Positions 27,022-40,749 are shown, numbered from the stretch's first letter. The stretch is 64,000 bases of DNA from Torymus aiolomorphi (GCA_036365515.1 CM070877.1:87162022-87226021), one strand, 5' to 3'. Numbers and translations are program-made. The notes: a model not told the origin generated them from the sequence alone.

Positions 27022-28275
27022 ATATGACTTCCTACATGCAAAATATTAAAGTTGGATCTCATAAAAATCTGCTTCCTTTTCAAAAAGGCATAATTTTAAA
27101 CAACACTTCTCTTTAAAAGTTACTTTCTTATTTGAAAAATCAATATAATAGTAATGATTTTCAAATTGAATATTTATTAACAAACAGAATAAAACAGGAT
27201 GTCATTGAAAATTTTTTTTCCTACATAAGAGGAATGGGAGTAGGACATAACAAGCCATCAGCTTTATAATTCAAATATAGGCTAAAATGGTACATTTTTG
27301 GCCATCATAGTTCTGATATGTTTGTTAAAGAATGCAATGTTGAAGAAGATACCGATACAACATTAGTAGATGGAGCAGATGCGGTAGATACTAATCAACA
27401 AAAAAAAAAAACTTATCTCTTTTTTAAGTACTGAACGTATGAATGAAATTTTGGGAACGTTGTATGACGATGAAAACATTGACTTTATGACTAATGAGCA
27501 TAGTATTAATGAACCAGGTAGATAAAATAATAATTTTTAAATGTTATTATTATATAATGGTTTTTTTTTACATTTAAGACTTTTTAGTATTTTTAATGTT
27601 TATATTAAGAAAATATTCAAATTCTTTAAAAAATCAATTTGTAAAAATTATTGTAATACAACCTATATACTTTATAACTGCGATAATATCTTCACGTTCA
27701 CACTTACGTGTACTTCTATTTCTCAGGATTTGAATAAATCCAAAAAAATATTACAAATTTCAGAAATATTTATTTATTGATGTCATTATTTTCTTTTAAT
27801 AGATATTTCTGGGCTGCCTGAGATAGAAGTCATTCGTCAAATAGTTGACAAAGAGGCTCTTTTGTATATAGCTGGATATGTTGCTTACCGCTTCAGAACA
27901 AAATATCCAAATTTTGGTGTACCAACTACCGAAATGTCTTCTACACAGCCTCCTACTTGGATTTGTCACGTATCCAGAGGTTCTCGAATTTATCCCTCTG
28001 ATGAACTAATTCTAACTGCACAAATTTTAGAAGAAGTTTTTAATCATTTTCACAAAGAGTCATTATCAGAAACTGATTTAATTTTTTAAAAAGTTGCCAT
28101 TCTTGTTAAAGAAAAATTTGAAAAAGCTTTTACCATTCCCGATGAAGTGCTATTGTATCTAGTCAGAACACGTACTTATATTAGATTAAAAGAATTAAAT
28201 AAAAAAAGAAAAAGATCTTATAATAAAATAAGAATAGCGGCAAGATCTGCAAAAAATCAAAAATTGTATGCCTAA

Positions 28276-28691
28276 TTTCAACTTTAGATGTTAATTTTTT
28301 ATATTTATTTCATTTAAAATAAAATCGTTAAACAGTTTATTAATGGTATTTCGTTTGCTGTATTTTATTTATAGTATTCTCATTATACTTTCTCAACTTC
28401 TCGTTGTATTGACTTAGCGGGTTTCTGAAATTTGTATTACAAGTTTAAAAACTTATAATGATGTAGGTTATTGTTATTATCATTTCAATATCTATTTTTC
28501 ATTTTTATACTATATAAATTTTGTGTAAATATTAAAAAAGATTAAGAAACGTTAATTAAATTTTTAAATGATTTACATTTAGCGCGAGAATCTGATTGGT
28601 TGGATATTTAATATGGCCGATTTTGGGAAGCTTACGCTATTGGCTGATTTGGAATGATGCGCAAGAACACACCTTGTATATTTACATCATG
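28276..28691 (+). other. 3' untranslated end of the P-like element
   Basis: AT-rich sequence between the transposase stop and the hairpin. AATAAA-like signals occur near 28320. The last part (GTGTATATTTACATCATGG-like, about 28670-28692) is the inner end of the right terminal repeat, matching 17522-17548 inverted. Confidence 0.5.
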
Positions 28692-28905
28692 GGAAAACCA
28701 GGACTGCATTGCCCTCCGTTACATTATTATCTATCATTTTACAAAGTTTGAATTTTCTATATAAATATTTCGCTGAATGGCATTTGAATAATGTCCAAAA
28801 TCAAGTAATTCAAATGCCATTCAGCGAAATATTTATATAGAAACTGCAAACTTTGTAAAATGATAGATAATAATGTAACGGAGGGCAATGCAGCCCCGGT
28901 TTTCC
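28692..28905. repeat. 214-bp hairpin in the right terminal repeat of the P-like element
   Basis: A near-perfect palindrome with arms of about 98 bp (28692-28789 and 28808-28905) and a short loop. The outer eight bases GGAAAACC / GGTTTTCC match host sequence: the uninterrupted left terminal repeat has the site once (near 17513-17521), whereas here it appears at both hairpin ends in inverted rather than direct orientation. No direct target duplication is visible. Confidence 0.85.
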
Positions 28906-29009
28906 GTAATATTGTTTTTACTAATTGTTATAGGCAAATCACTTATTTTTTCGCCTGCTATATTGTGGCGCGAAATTTGAATTTTTAATTGACTTTCGGA
29001 CTCCCTTAA

Positions 29010-29586
29010 GTCTAAGTATACAAAAAAACCAATGGGACGCCAGGTGCACGCGTCCCTTGCACCAACATCATCGCCGGCTAGCGTAAGCCGGGAACGAATA
29101 CTCTATCTATTTGCAGCTTCAGTTCGAGTTGAAGCTTTTGCGCGAGTTCGTAAACGCGACTCCCGACACGGACGCGCACACACAATTCGCTATAAGGAAC
29201 ACACGGGGAGGATAGGAGGTGGGACAAACCTTGTGCCGCCAGGCGACGCTGCTGCAGCTGTCCACTCTCCCTCTGCTCTCACACTCCGCTCTCCTTCCTC
29301 GGAGTACCCGGCACGACGGCTGGCTCCTGGGGAAGTTTGTCCGGAGAGCACGCGGCATGACGGCTGGCTTTCGCGGACGTTCTCGTGCGCGTCTCTCTTC
29401 GGTGGGCGCGCGGCACGGCGGTTGGCAACAGAGAGGATGCCGGCCAGTGGTGTGCCCGCCGTTTTGCTTTCCCGTGGTTCGCCGATTGGCCGCCTTCTTC
29501 GCCGCGGCGCGAGCGAGCAGTCCTTACGGCTGCCGATGCTCGCATGCGGCGTGTCTATCGGACGGCCGAGACGGCGCTGCGCCGCA

Positions 29587-29647
<61 letters not shown>

Positions 29648-29950
29648 GCTCTCTCCCTCTCGGCTGGCGTCGGCTGCTCCTTTCAACGGCATGGAAGAGC
29701 GTGGCCATGAGGCACGCTGTTTAAGCTTGAGCTCTCCTCGTTGTAGCTGTTGCACGTCTCCTCTTCCTAGTCAGCCTGGCACGAGAGGGTGGGGGAAACT
29801 TTGGGGAAGATGTGCGCATGGACGCGGGTATTGGGAGGAAAGGTGTGCGCAGGTGTGTGTGTGCACGACGTTGCGCGTCGAGTCGTCGCTCTTCACGACC
29901 GTGCATTTGCAACTGTGCGTATTCAGTAACATGCAATTTGCCTTGCTACA
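29010..29950 (-). repeat. Left LTR of the non-coding element, main part
   Basis: Resumes after the P-like insertion and matches 31193 onward. Includes a CT tract (29591-29642). Ends CTTGCTACA at 29950. Ser/Leu or Arg/Glu-rich open frames through the CT tract are artefacts. Combined LTR length is about 1,036 bp. Confidence 0.88.
29591..29642. repeat. (CT)n microsatellite in the left LTR
   Basis: Uninterrupted CT. The partner LTR carries the same tract at 31769-31836, longer by about 16 bp. Confidence 0.93.
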
Positions 29951-31097
29951 ATTCCCCCCTCCTAAACTCGAAGTAGTCTGCGGACTACCTTCACACGTTT
30001 ACTACTGCTCTAAGATTAGATCATCTTATTTGCTCTAGATATACTTATTCTAAGCTAAGCAGCCTTAGCTACAGCTGTGTGAGTATAATTGTTTGTGTCC
30101 CCTTAGCTTCTTCTTCTGCAGCTAGGCTTACGTGTAACTCTGTGTAGAGTAACCCGGTGAGTGGGTGTCTTACTCTATGCAACCTGGCGCCGGTAACATT
30201 CGCCCAACATCTCTTATAATTACGCAAATACCGAACGCGACAGAAACTCACCCAGCACTCCAACATCCAGCATTCATTGACAATTATTTACAATAAAGAC
30301 AAAATTATAATTGCCGCAAGAGCATCTTACCTGGCCGATTCCCTTTTATGCAGCTCTTTCTGAGCAACGTTCTGGCAACCTATGAAAGCATGTTGATTTA
30401 ACGCGAATCGTATGATTCGACTCTACAACTCTTAACTTTACATTTTACGCTACAGCTTAAAAGAACGCGCTCACTCCACTTATCATGACAAAAGGAAAGG
30501 ATGGGAGGAAGAAATGAAAATCCTGTCTACGACGTATAAGTAGTGGTGATTCTGTTTTAGCTACAGGAACGGGACATATTGCAGCCAGACTTTTAAAACT
30601 ACTTATAGGCAGCAATCTGCTTCTGTTGACTTGTCTGATGCTAACTTAGCCTGACGACGCAGCTGAGGTGTAGCATTACCAGACGAAAGAGAGAACGATT
30701 GGTCCGGCGGGGGCGGAATCATATATGCCTGTTCCCAAGCTTGCCAGAGTTCTTTCCCTTTTGAACGCTGCCACTGCCGAAAGATTCCTAATACTTTCCA
30801 TGCAGGGTGTTGGCGATAGTATGAAGAACGTGTACGATAGAGCCTATTTAACTGTTTCCCTAAACGCAACGAAGGCTTCATCTGAGATAGCATTCCTGCT
30901 TGATCACCATTAAAGCAACACGAGTGTGCTTTAAACTATTGGCACGCGGCTCTCGACCTCAAAATGGCCGCCAGAACGCTTCCCCCCTCGCGGTTTCCCG
31001 TTGTGTGTGCGCGCCGCGATGGCGAATCTCACGACGCAGTGATCCCTTTTACTCTATGCCACGGCCTTTACAGTGGCCCCACGTTCGCTGAGCCATT
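29951..31097 (-). other. Internal region of the non-coding LTR element
   Basis: About 1.15 kb between the two LTRs. At the left edge ATTCCCCCCTCCT (29951-29963) is the complement of a polypurine tract, and at the right edge 31079-31095 is the complement of a TGG-starting primer-binding site (TGGCTCAGCGAACGTGG), so transcription runs on minus. I see no gag, protease, RT or integrase motif; the longest frame (30893-30603, minus) resembles nothing I know. Confidence 0.75.
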
Positions 31098-31767
31098 TGT
31101 GACACTCTACTGGGGATCAGGGCAGAGGTCCGCGGGTAAATAATCTGGGTAGCAATTTAAACCAACAACAATTATTTATTGAAAGAACTTAAGTTTAAGT
31201 ATACAAAAAAATCAATGGGACGCCAGGTGCACGCGTCACTTGCACCAACCTAAACGCCGGCTAGCGTAAGCCGGGAGTGAATACTCTATCTATTTGCAGC
31301 TTCAGCTCGAGCTGAAGCTTTTGCGCAAGTTCGTAAACGCGACTCCCGACACGTACGCACACACACAATTCGCTATAGGGAACACACGGGTAGGATAAGA
31401 GGTGGGACAAACCTTGTGCGGCCAGGCGACGCTGCTGCAGCTATCCACTCTCCCTCTGCTCTCACACTCCGCTCTCCTTCCTCGGAGCACCCGGCACGAC
31501 GGCTGGCTCCTGGGGAAGTTTGTCCGGAGAGCACGCAGCACGACGGCTGGCTCTCGCGGACGTTCTTGTGCGCGTCTCTCTTCGGTCGGCATGCGGCACG
31601 GCGGTTGGCGACGGAGAGGATGCCGGCCAGTAGTGTCCCGCAGTTTTGCTTTCCAGTGGTTCGCCGATTGGCCGCCTTCACCGCGGCGCGAGCGAGCAGT
31701 CCTTACGGCTGCCGATGCTCGCACGCGCGGCGTCTATCGGACGGTCGAGACGGCGCTGCGCCACAGC

Positions 31768-31840
<73 letters not shown>

Positions 31841-32787
31841 GCACTCTCCCTCTCGACTGGCCGGCTGCTGCTTTCAACGGCATGGGAGAGCGTGACCATG
31901 AGGCACGCTGATTCAGCTTCAGCTCTCCTCGCTGTAGCTGCTACACTGAAAGGTATGCGCAGGTGTGTGTGTGGACGACGTTGCGCATCCAGTCGTCGCT
32001 CGTCGCGACCGCCGCACACTGGGGCCATACGGATTTTTTGGTTCAAAACCACCTAGAGGTCGCAATTCTCAACGGAATCTCAAAATCTTTGCTTAGGAAC
32101 ATTCGTTATTAAATATCGAAGAGCCCTACGAAGCCTGATTTTCTAAAAAATTAACCTATAAATCTAAGGAGTCATATAATCCTATCACATCAACCAATCA
32201 ATTCAATTTTTGACCTGCAAATCCCAAAAATACGATAAACCTTTAATTTGTAAGCCCTTTACTCGTGAACCCTTGACCTTTGATCCAGTAAGCCATGCAC
32301 TCATAAACTCTAAACCTATAAGCCCTAACCTCATAAGTCTTAAGGGGGTCTTACACCTAGTGGCTTCTGAGGCCAAAATCAGCTATAAAAAAGATAAAAA
32401 TGTTATTTAAACCACATACAATGTATATCCTAAAAATATACACTATTTCTGACAGAATGGCCCAAGACTTAATCTGTAGACCAATTTTATGAATCAAGGT
32501 TAAGAGAGCATGTGTTAAGGACTTATAAATTGAAGTTTTATAGCATTTTTGGGAATCACAAGTGTAAATTTTGGGGTTATAGGTTATAAATTAGGTTTAT
32601 AGGTTCATATTTTCAAAATTAGGCTTCGTAGCGGTCTTTGGTATTTTGTCACAAAAGTTCCTGTTTTTGAATTTTCAAATTCGGTTGAGAATTATGACCT
32701 CTAGGTGGTTTTGAACCTTTCGGCCCCAGTGTGCGCCGTGCATTTGCATCTGCGCGTATTCCGTAACATGCAATTTGCCTTGTTACA
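31098..32787 (-). repeat. Right LTR of the non-coding element, with insertion
   Basis: Starts TGTGACACTC like 17321 and ends TTGTTACA. A 719-bp foldback-type element (32015-32733) plus its 5-bp duplication accounts for most of its extra length. A CT tract occupies 31769-31836. Several substitutions separate it from the left LTR, so it is much older than the BEL/Pao insertion. Confidence 0.88.
32015..32733. mobile_element. Non-autonomous Transib-like element, TSD CGCCG
   Basis: 719 bp. Both ends begin CACACTGGGGCC inward and agree over about 50 bp (shared GGTTCAAAACCACCTAGAGG). CGCCG flanks it (32010-32014, 32734-32738). No transposase. Subterminal runs such as AAACCTATAAGCCCTAACC resemble the large Transib's subterminal repeats, suggesting it is a deletion or relative mobilised in trans (inference). 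Confidence 0.82.
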
Positions 32788-32791
32788 ACCC

Positions 32792-34515
32792 ATAAAAACT
32801 GAACCCATAAACACTAAACCCATTAACCCTAGGAATAGGTCAAACAAAAAAAAGTGAGGTAAAAACTTTTTTCTTACTTGCAGCCTATTCATAAGCCCAC
32901 AAACCCTAAAAACCATTAATTCTGAATCCTAAACTCATAATAACCCCAAAAATATGCTAGTAAAACAAAAAGACCCTAAAAATAGGTTATAAAAACAATA
33001 AAGTGACAAAAAAAATCTTTCTTTTCTTACATGAAGGTTATTAATAAACCTATAAATCCTAAGCCCATAAATCCTAAAGCCAAAAAAAAACACATCTTAA
33101 AACCCTTAACCCATATACCTTAAACTTCTAATTCCTAAATTCTTAATCTTAAAACTATTAAACCCCGAACCCGTAAATTCTCAATACATAAAACCCTAAA
33201 TTTTAAATCCGTGAACTCATAAACCTTACATCCATACACCCTAAATCCATACATCCTGTACCGATAAACATTAAAGCTTTAACTCATGTACCCAAAACAT
33301 ATAATTCCTAAACCCATAATCCCATAGACCCTAAACTCATATAGCCTAATGCCACGAATCATAAGCCCATTAATGTTAATCCAGAAATCTGCTATCCAAG
33401 ATCCCATTACTCCTGAATCAATACTCATATACTATAAACCCATAAATTCGAAACCAAAAAACCCTAAACCCTAAGTCCTCTATCCTTATACCCCTAACTT
33501 TTAATCGATAAATTCATGAACCTATAAAGCCTCCACCCCTTAAATCTATACACTCTAAACCTAGAGACTTGAACCCCATAAACCCCATAAGAATTCAAAA
33601 CCATAATACCTCATTCCATAAACCCTAATCCTATGGATCCATAAACCCTGAACCCTAATACCATGAACCCTGAACTCTAATCCCATGAATATATAAACCC
33701 ATAAACTTTAACCCCATAACACTATACACACACACACCCAGGTACCCTGTTTAGGAATCTAAGATTTATGGGTTTACATATACTTCCTAATAGCTAAACT
33801 CATGAACCCGCAAACACTAAACCTATAAATCTTAAATCCAGAGGCTCATAGGCATTATCCCTGAATACATGAACCCGTATACCCCAAACCCACATGCCCT
33901 AAACCCATATATCCTCAGCTTATAATCCCCGAACCCATCAACTTAAAACCAATAAAACTTAAATTTGTTAATCCTTAACCTCTAAACCCCTAAATTATAA
34001 ATCCATGCATCCATGAAACCAAGAGCCCATGAACCCTAAACTCATAAATCCTACACCAATACACCCATATACCCTAAACATATAATTCCTGAACCCATGA
34101 ACCCTTAATTCATATATCCTGAACCCATAGATCCTAAACGCATGAATTCTGAATTCATAAACGCTAAATCCATAATCCCATTGACCCCAAACCGATATAT
34201 CCTAATCCCATGAATCCTAAGCTCATAAATCTTAAAACCATCAGCCTAATATCCATAATCCCATTGATCCTAAATCAATGAACCCGTATACCCAAATACC
34301 GTAAACCCATATATTCTAATGTTATAGAGTCCCTAACCCATAATAATTAAAACCAACTAACCTCAAACTCTTAAATCCTCAATCTAAAAACCCCTAAATT
34401 TGAAATCCATGAACCAATAAACTGTAAACCCATAAACCTAAACCTACAAATCCTAAACTGATAAGCCCTGAATCCATAAACCCCAAACCAATAAATTTTA
34501 AACCCTAAATACCCC
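32792..34515. repeat. Transib left subterminal array, CCCATAAACCCTAA-like
   Basis: About 1.7 kb of degenerate short repeats around AACCCATAAACCCTAAA, unit about 14-16 bp, heavily substituted. The start continues exactly from 17320 once the LTR insertion is removed (compare the complement of the right end near 49900). The mirror-image array lies at 48486-49904. Short blocks with ACTTTTTTCTTACTTGCAG (about 32855-32885 and 33010-33035) recur in both arms. Confidence 0.85.
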
Positions 34516-36357
34516 CCGCCCCCCACTTTAAGTACTTTATCTATTTTGTGAATGTTACATACGTAAGATTCACTTTAACTTATCTTAATCAAAAATCCAA
34601 CCCGCAAAGTCTGTAAAGAATAACAGATGACAATTTCGGAATTAATCTAATGGTTCAAACAGAAATAGGCCCGCAGTAAAGGCTAGAAAATCCCAAAAAT
34701 GAAATATATGAGAAAATTGACTTCAAAGAATTTAAATATTTAGATAGCATGCAAATAACATTCATAACTTACAAGAATTTTCTATAAAATTATATTATTT
34801 TTATATTTAAATTCAAGTTTATTTTGATTATTTTATGTTCATAAGACTTCAAATAAAAGGATTTTAAGTATTATAAATTAAAGTTATAAGCCAAATTACT
34901 TGTTTATAAATAAAACTCTTATCCATGTGTTAAAATGAAAGTGATATTTAACATACATTTTTCGATATATACAAGCTCTGTGTGCCATCCGTATGTACAG
35001 ATAATAGAGAGAAAATATATTGAATTTAATGACCATGGATACTTTTTAATACGGTTGAACCTATGGCAGTTTTTGTCGAATAATGTTTCTTGATCTTTTT
35101 AAGCTTTCGAACACCTTATGTGATTAGTTTATATTACTTCAATAATAGTTCGTTTGCAATTATTTTTCATTTTTCTTTACTCTTCTTCTTGCTTTGACAT
35201 AGTCATACTACATATGTTTGTTATATTCGACATAGGTTTGACACTGACTCCGAATACTTCACTTTGAAATTTTTCACAAATAACACACTATTTATTATTT
35301 GACAAACATTCTATTGAGTGAAAATTAAGTGATCGAAAATAAAAAACAATTACAGCTTTTCCTACCCTTGTGATACTCATTAACTAAGTTTTTAAATAAT
35401 AAGTGATGATTATAATAATCATTAAAAGAAAATAAGTAAGAGAATTAATACATCGATCGTTGCGCCTTATTTTTACTTGATTGATTATACTTTGAGTTAA
35501 AATGGTTATGAATTCAGGAAAATGTCAAAAAATGTAGAAAAGAAATTTATCATATTAATTGTTTTTTTCATAATTTTTCTTATTTTGGATGCTGATATTC
35601 AATTTAAAATTATTATGTATTTTTTTAAAGTTAAAATAGAAATTTAAATTTTATACCATTTATCTCATTGTAATTTTAATACTCAAGAATTAATTAATTA
35701 ATTATTTAAATAATATTAGTTTCTAAATTATTATTGATTCCTCCATTTCCAGAAATTTTGGATGCTGTTGATACTTATAATTTAAGATCAACATATGTCT
35801 TTAAAAATGGAAATAAAATTTGAAATTACATTTATTTTTTCTAGGTTCTTATAATTTTCTTTTTATTTTATCACCAAAGAATAAATAATTTGAAAAATAT
35901 TCATTTTGAAACCTTTGTATAATTACCTATATAATCACCATCACCATAGCAACTGTACTATATTGATAAGATGTCAAATTAATAATACATTGATAAATAA
36001 TCGCAATTATATTGATTAAAGGACTGTTTTTTCTTAATTTTCGAAGTAAACTGTGTATGTAATATATAAAAACATAACTATTTTTAAATAACTATTCAAT
36101 ATTTCGCAGCAAGAATAGTGCTTGTTTATTACTGTATTTTTATCAAATACTAATTTCATTATTAAAATGTAAGTATCTTCGTATTGGTTAACTCTTTTTT
36201 TTTTTTCAAATTTCTTGCATTTTTTTACAAAAATCTATTTGAATTTACAGTTGAGAATTCTTAAAAATGAAAATGGCCCTTTTGAATGGGCATATCTGTA
36301 GTTGATTTATATAATTTTTGAAATTCTCAACGGAACATAATTAAAACTATCACTACT
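34516..36357. other. Transib AT-rich region upstream of the transposase
   Basis: Very AT-rich, no long open frame, no further element ends seen. By position it should hold the promoter and 5' leader of the transposase gene, but no specific site can be named. Confidence 0.4.
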
Positions 36358-38395
36358 ATGATTGTGAGGAGAAAATGTTTGGAATTATGTAATTTGATTT
36401 GGGGATCTCCCAGTAAAGAAAAGATTGATGTTATATTAAATGATTTGAAATGTCAAGTAGCTTTTTCGGATATTCAGAACAAATTAATTAGAAAAGAACT
36501 ACAAATTACGTTTCATAAGCAATTTAATGAAAAATATCAAAAAGTACGTCGCAGAAAAGATTTATTTAAATCAAAATTTAAAGATCTCTTACAAAAAGAA
36601 TTAGTTGTTGATCTTGCTGAGGCTCCAAAAAATCCAAAACCTGAAAATGAAAACATTCATCGGAATGTCAAAGTTGGACGTCCAAGAGTAAGTTCTGACG
36701 ATTATAGCGAAAGCACTAAGTATAGACGTGCAAAAGAACTTGCATTAAATTACACTCTGGAGGAACTTTCTTTAGCTGTAAAATTAAAACAAAAAGATTT
36801 TAAAATAAAGGACAGAGACAAACTCAAGTTACTGCAGATATTCGACCAGATCACAAAAAAGAAGAGTATAATTATAAAGTTTTGGCAATGTATGTAGATT
36901 TAGATCTAACAAAAAGTAAATACGAAAACTTGAGAGATCATAATCAAAAATTTGTTTGTTGAAAAATTATATCCGACTTACCTTGAAATTACTGAAATGA
37001 AAAAAAAATGTTATCCCGATCATATTGAAATTAGCGATAGAGGAGCCAAAGTTGAAATATTTTCATTACTTGAACATACAACCAAAAGAATTTTGAAGCT
37101 ATTAGATACAAGTATTTTAGAAAATTTAGAAAATGTAAAGTTAACACTTCTTGGAAAATGGGGTATGGATGGTGCATCAGGACAACTAACGACTCGGCAA
37201 AAATGGTTTGGTGAACTTCAGCAGAATGAAGAAATAAGTATTAATAATAATGACAATGCAGATAGAACAGTCTTCCTAGTAACATTTTCTCCCTTACAAT
37301 TAAGAGCTGAAGATAATATTTTATGGCAAAATAATAGACCAATTTCACTTTTTATTGTCGAACTATAGAATTCATTTTTGATTCAGAATCTGACATGTTG
37401 GTAAAAAATACATACAAGTTTTATGAAAAACAATTAAACAAAGTTAAAAATTATTGTTTTGAATTTGAAAACATGACAATTCAGATAAATTTTGATTTGA
37501 GGCATACTATGATTGATGGAAAAATTCATAATATATTGAGTGAACAACGAGCTTCAAATTCTTGTAATATTTGTCTTGTATGACCCAAAAATATTAATGA
37601 TATTCCTTACGTTACAAAGCTTCTTTGTAAAAGAGAATTTTATAAAGTTGGTTTAGCTAGCTTACATTGCTGGATTAGAACTAAGGAATATATTCTCCAT
37701 ATTTCTTACTCTCTTGGTGGTGTAAAACACCTTCAGTATACAAACAAAAAAACAAAGAATAAGAAAATTAAAATTTCAAAAGAAGAAAAAAAAATGAAAT
37801 TGCCAAAGAAAAAAAGAGGAAACAAGAAAGAAAGAAAATTATACAAAAAGAGCTAAAAGATCAATTATCTTTAACGGTGGATGTTGTAAAGCAAGGGGCT
37901 GGAACAACTAACACCGGAAACGTAGGTAGAACTTTTTTTAGTGAAGCTAAAACTGTTTCAGTTATTACAGGAGTGAATGAAGACTTAATTCGAAGATCCC
38001 AGATTTTATTGCAATTGATTACTAGTAGAAGATTAGTTTCTCATGAGAAATTTGAGGAGTATTCTTTAGAAACTGCCAAAATGTGCGTCAAGTTATACCC
38101 AAGGTACAAAATGCCACCTTCAGTCCACCGTTACTTAATTGACGGTGATGAAATCATGAAAGAGCTTGGCTATTCATGTGGCTGGTTTTCGGAAGAACCA
38201 CAAGAAGCTTCTGATAAAAAATTCCGCAAATGCAGATTACATAATTGTAGAACGTTTCAAAGAGATAAAACAAATGAAGATATAATGCATTATCTGCTTA
38301 TGTCTTCTGATCCCTTCGTAGCTAATTTAAGAGCTGTGCGTGATAAAAAAACAAAGGAAATGACCAAAGAAGCTAAGAAATTTTTGAGATTGTGA
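36358..38395 (+). pseudogene. Transib (RAG1-related) transposase with several lesions
   Basis: Consecutive plus-strand segments join into a protein of about 670 residues. The N-terminal part (36358-36897) is basic with GRPRVSSDDYSESTKYRR. The core shows KWGMDGASGQ (first acidic residue, near 37160), DLRHTMIDGKIHN (second, near 37500), LHCWIRTKEYILHISY (near 37660), GTTNTGNVGRTFF (near 37905), MPPSVHRYLIDG (near 38110) and EEPQEASDKKFRKCRLHNC (third acidic residue, near 38200), the order seen in Transib and RAG1 cores. Frameshifts lie near 36885, 36955, 37340 and 37795 and a TGA stop at 37581. The enzyme would cut at the CACAGTG ends; this copy is inactive. Confidence 0.9.
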
Positions 38396-38464
38396 AAGTT
38401 TTTGAGTTACCTGTATATTTATATTATTTATATGTAATAAATCAGATAGTGTTATACTGTATAT

Positions 38465-38860
38465 GAGGCGTTTCACGCCAGCTCTCCAGGCGCGGCGCGC
38501 GAGCACGAAATCATGCTGTTTTCAGCTTGTGTTTGAAGGGCTAAGATGTATCTAAAAAAAATAATCACTAAGTGATTTCGATGTATTTTTTCCTCAGCTT
38601 TCCGATGGTGCTATTAGTTTCTCAAAATTTTTCAATTCTAACCTCAAAAAAACATAAAACGTGATATATCTCAAAAACTGTATTTTTAATATTTTTTTTG
38701 ACCTGCTAGATCGAAAGAGGAGGAAATTTTACATGGATATAGACTTTTTCTACATACGGGTTTTTTGATTTTTTCGAGATATTATTAAAGAAATACAAGG
38801 TGCTCGGCCAGCCGCCGCGGGCGGCGTGCGTCACTGCAGAGTCGCTGTGCGATCGGAGCT
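38465..38860. repeat. Left terminal inverted repeat of the long-TIR element
   Basis: Pairs with 40985-41378. Differences are scattered single bases and small indels. Confidence 0.9.
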
Positions 38861-38907
38861 GCTCCACTTAACATCATAACAAATTTTGTTCATAAGCTTT
38901 TAGATAT

Positions 38908-40749
38908 TCAAATCTTTTTAACATTTTTAGTCTTCTTTAATTTAGGAAATAAATCATAGTTAGATGCTAAAGAAGTTTTTTTAAATTGCAGAGTCTTTCC
39001 ATCTATTGGAATAAAAGCGTGGTATTTCAAAGTACCTGGAATGGCTTTTGCTTTATCGAATCTAACTTTTAATTCCAAAGAATTTTTTTCATAAACTTCT
39101 TTGCTACTGTAGAAAATCTTTGTTTCTTTACTATAATTTTGTGCCTAATTATAAAGATCGTAGGCTGTAAGGATTTTGTGAGCTCCTGTAAGCTGTAAAC
39201 TAGCTCTACGGGCTCGTCTTTTTAAATTAGCACCTATGTCATCGCAACCACTTTTGCCATGTGCAGTGGCAAAAAAATGCCATTCAGCTTTTATTTTAAA
39301 ATCCTGTTCATGATGAAGAAGATTCTGAAAATTATTTTTATTTTTAAAATGCTGTGCTGCACCGTCGGTTAGATAATAAATTTTTTTTAGTTGATGATGA
39401 CCTTTCAAATAGTTTAGAATAATTTTTTGATATTCATATACGGAAACGGTATCATGATTTAAATTGTCAGAAATAATAGCTACACTTTCGTGTTTGAGAT
39501 CATCGTTTTCTCTATAATACACTATAATTGTAAATATAGTGGCTTGATTATTATTCCAATGAAACGATTGAGCTGAATTTTGAACAACAAAAGCGTAATT
39601 TTCAGCAAAATCAAAACTAATTACTATCTCTCCATCTTCAAGATTTTCTTTTAAATTTCTGATAAATAGTGCTTGTTGTTTAGCAAAAAAATCGTGCGTT
39701 TTTAATTTAATCAATTTATCTTTCAATATTTCAAGAAAGCTAGAAACTTTTATCGTTTCAAATATTATTGAGCAGCGATCCGTTTGCTTCCATGATTCAT
39801 ATTTAATTTCTTGAATGCCATGATTTTTAAAACTTTTCATCAGAATTTCTTGAAGATTTGAAAAATTAGCTACGCAATCCAAAGAGTCACCCAAGAAACA
39901 TTTATCCGATGGTTGACTACAAACAATTTTATTTATACAATCTTTATAATTTTCTAAAGGTGAATCACTATCCTTTGTCAAATGTTTCAAATTAATTGCA
40001 TCTATCATAAGTTTGGCATTTTCATGATGTACGCATACGCATACATTATGTGTGCCACTTGTTCCAGCCAACACACAATGTTTTGGTTTTAATTGTGTGA
40101 ACTTTGTATAGCCTATCTTAACATCCGGATATTCATTTTTAAATAAAATATAAATTTCATTCAAATTACCTAGAAGTAATCTTTTTTGAACGTGTAAGCG
40201 TTCACCAGTAATTTGTTTTATTGAAATAAAATCTTTCATTCCAGGCAATAATTTACTGATATCGTCACGATCATAAAAGTTTTTTACCGTATTTTTGGTT
40301 TCATTAGAAAGCTCTTTTCCTTTATTTTTCAACGGTACCGTCAAAATATTTCCACCAGTAGCTTCAGTTAGTATTGTTCTTGCTTCCGATTCAGTACAAC
40401 CTAATCTTTCTATTAAATTTTTATGAGACCAAAATCTAGGGGCAAGGGAAAGTAATAACATTCTTTCATCTTTTGACTTTGTCTCAGAAAGTTTACTTCT
40501 TAAATTTTCAAATATTGCCATGGCAGCTTTGTGGTCATCATCATCACAATCCGATTTAATTCTTTTTGGTATCGGAGAAGATTCATTCGATTTGCGTTTA
40601 TTATAAATCAAAAATTTGCACGTAAGACAAACTTCCGCTCCATCTGGTATTGATGGAAATGATTGTGCTAATGATTTTGGGAAATTTGTTAACTCATTAG
40701 AGTGTTCATTCCTTCCTAAAGGATTCACACATTTTAATGAAAAACTCAT
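38908..40749 (-). CDS. DDE-type transposase-like protein with one internal TAG
   Basis: Open from ATG 40749 for 534 codons to TAG at 39145-39147, then open in the same frame for about 78 codons to TGA at 38908-38910; the tail (AQNYSKETKIFYSSKEV...) looks like the natural C-terminus, so the TAG may be a single nonsense change. Near the N-terminus a CxxC (EVCLTCKF) is followed by a basic KRIKSD. The candidate catalytic region has VISFDFAENYAF (about residue 395), YYLTDGAAQHFKNK (about 465) and WHFFATAHGKSGCDDIGANL (about 495-515), acidic residues in a DDE-like order. I cannot name the superfamily. Possibly active apart from the TAG. Confidence 0.75.

Noticed and set aside
29951..31097. Short plus- and minus-strand frames in the internal region of the LTR element
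   Set aside because: None exceeds about 100 codons or shows a retroelement motif; the region is bounded by primer-binding site and polypurine tract.
32792..34515. Interstitial telomere or chromosome end
   Set aside because: CCCATAAACCCTAA resembles telomere repeats, but the array is degenerate, mirror-imaged at 48486-49904 and bounded by Transib ends.
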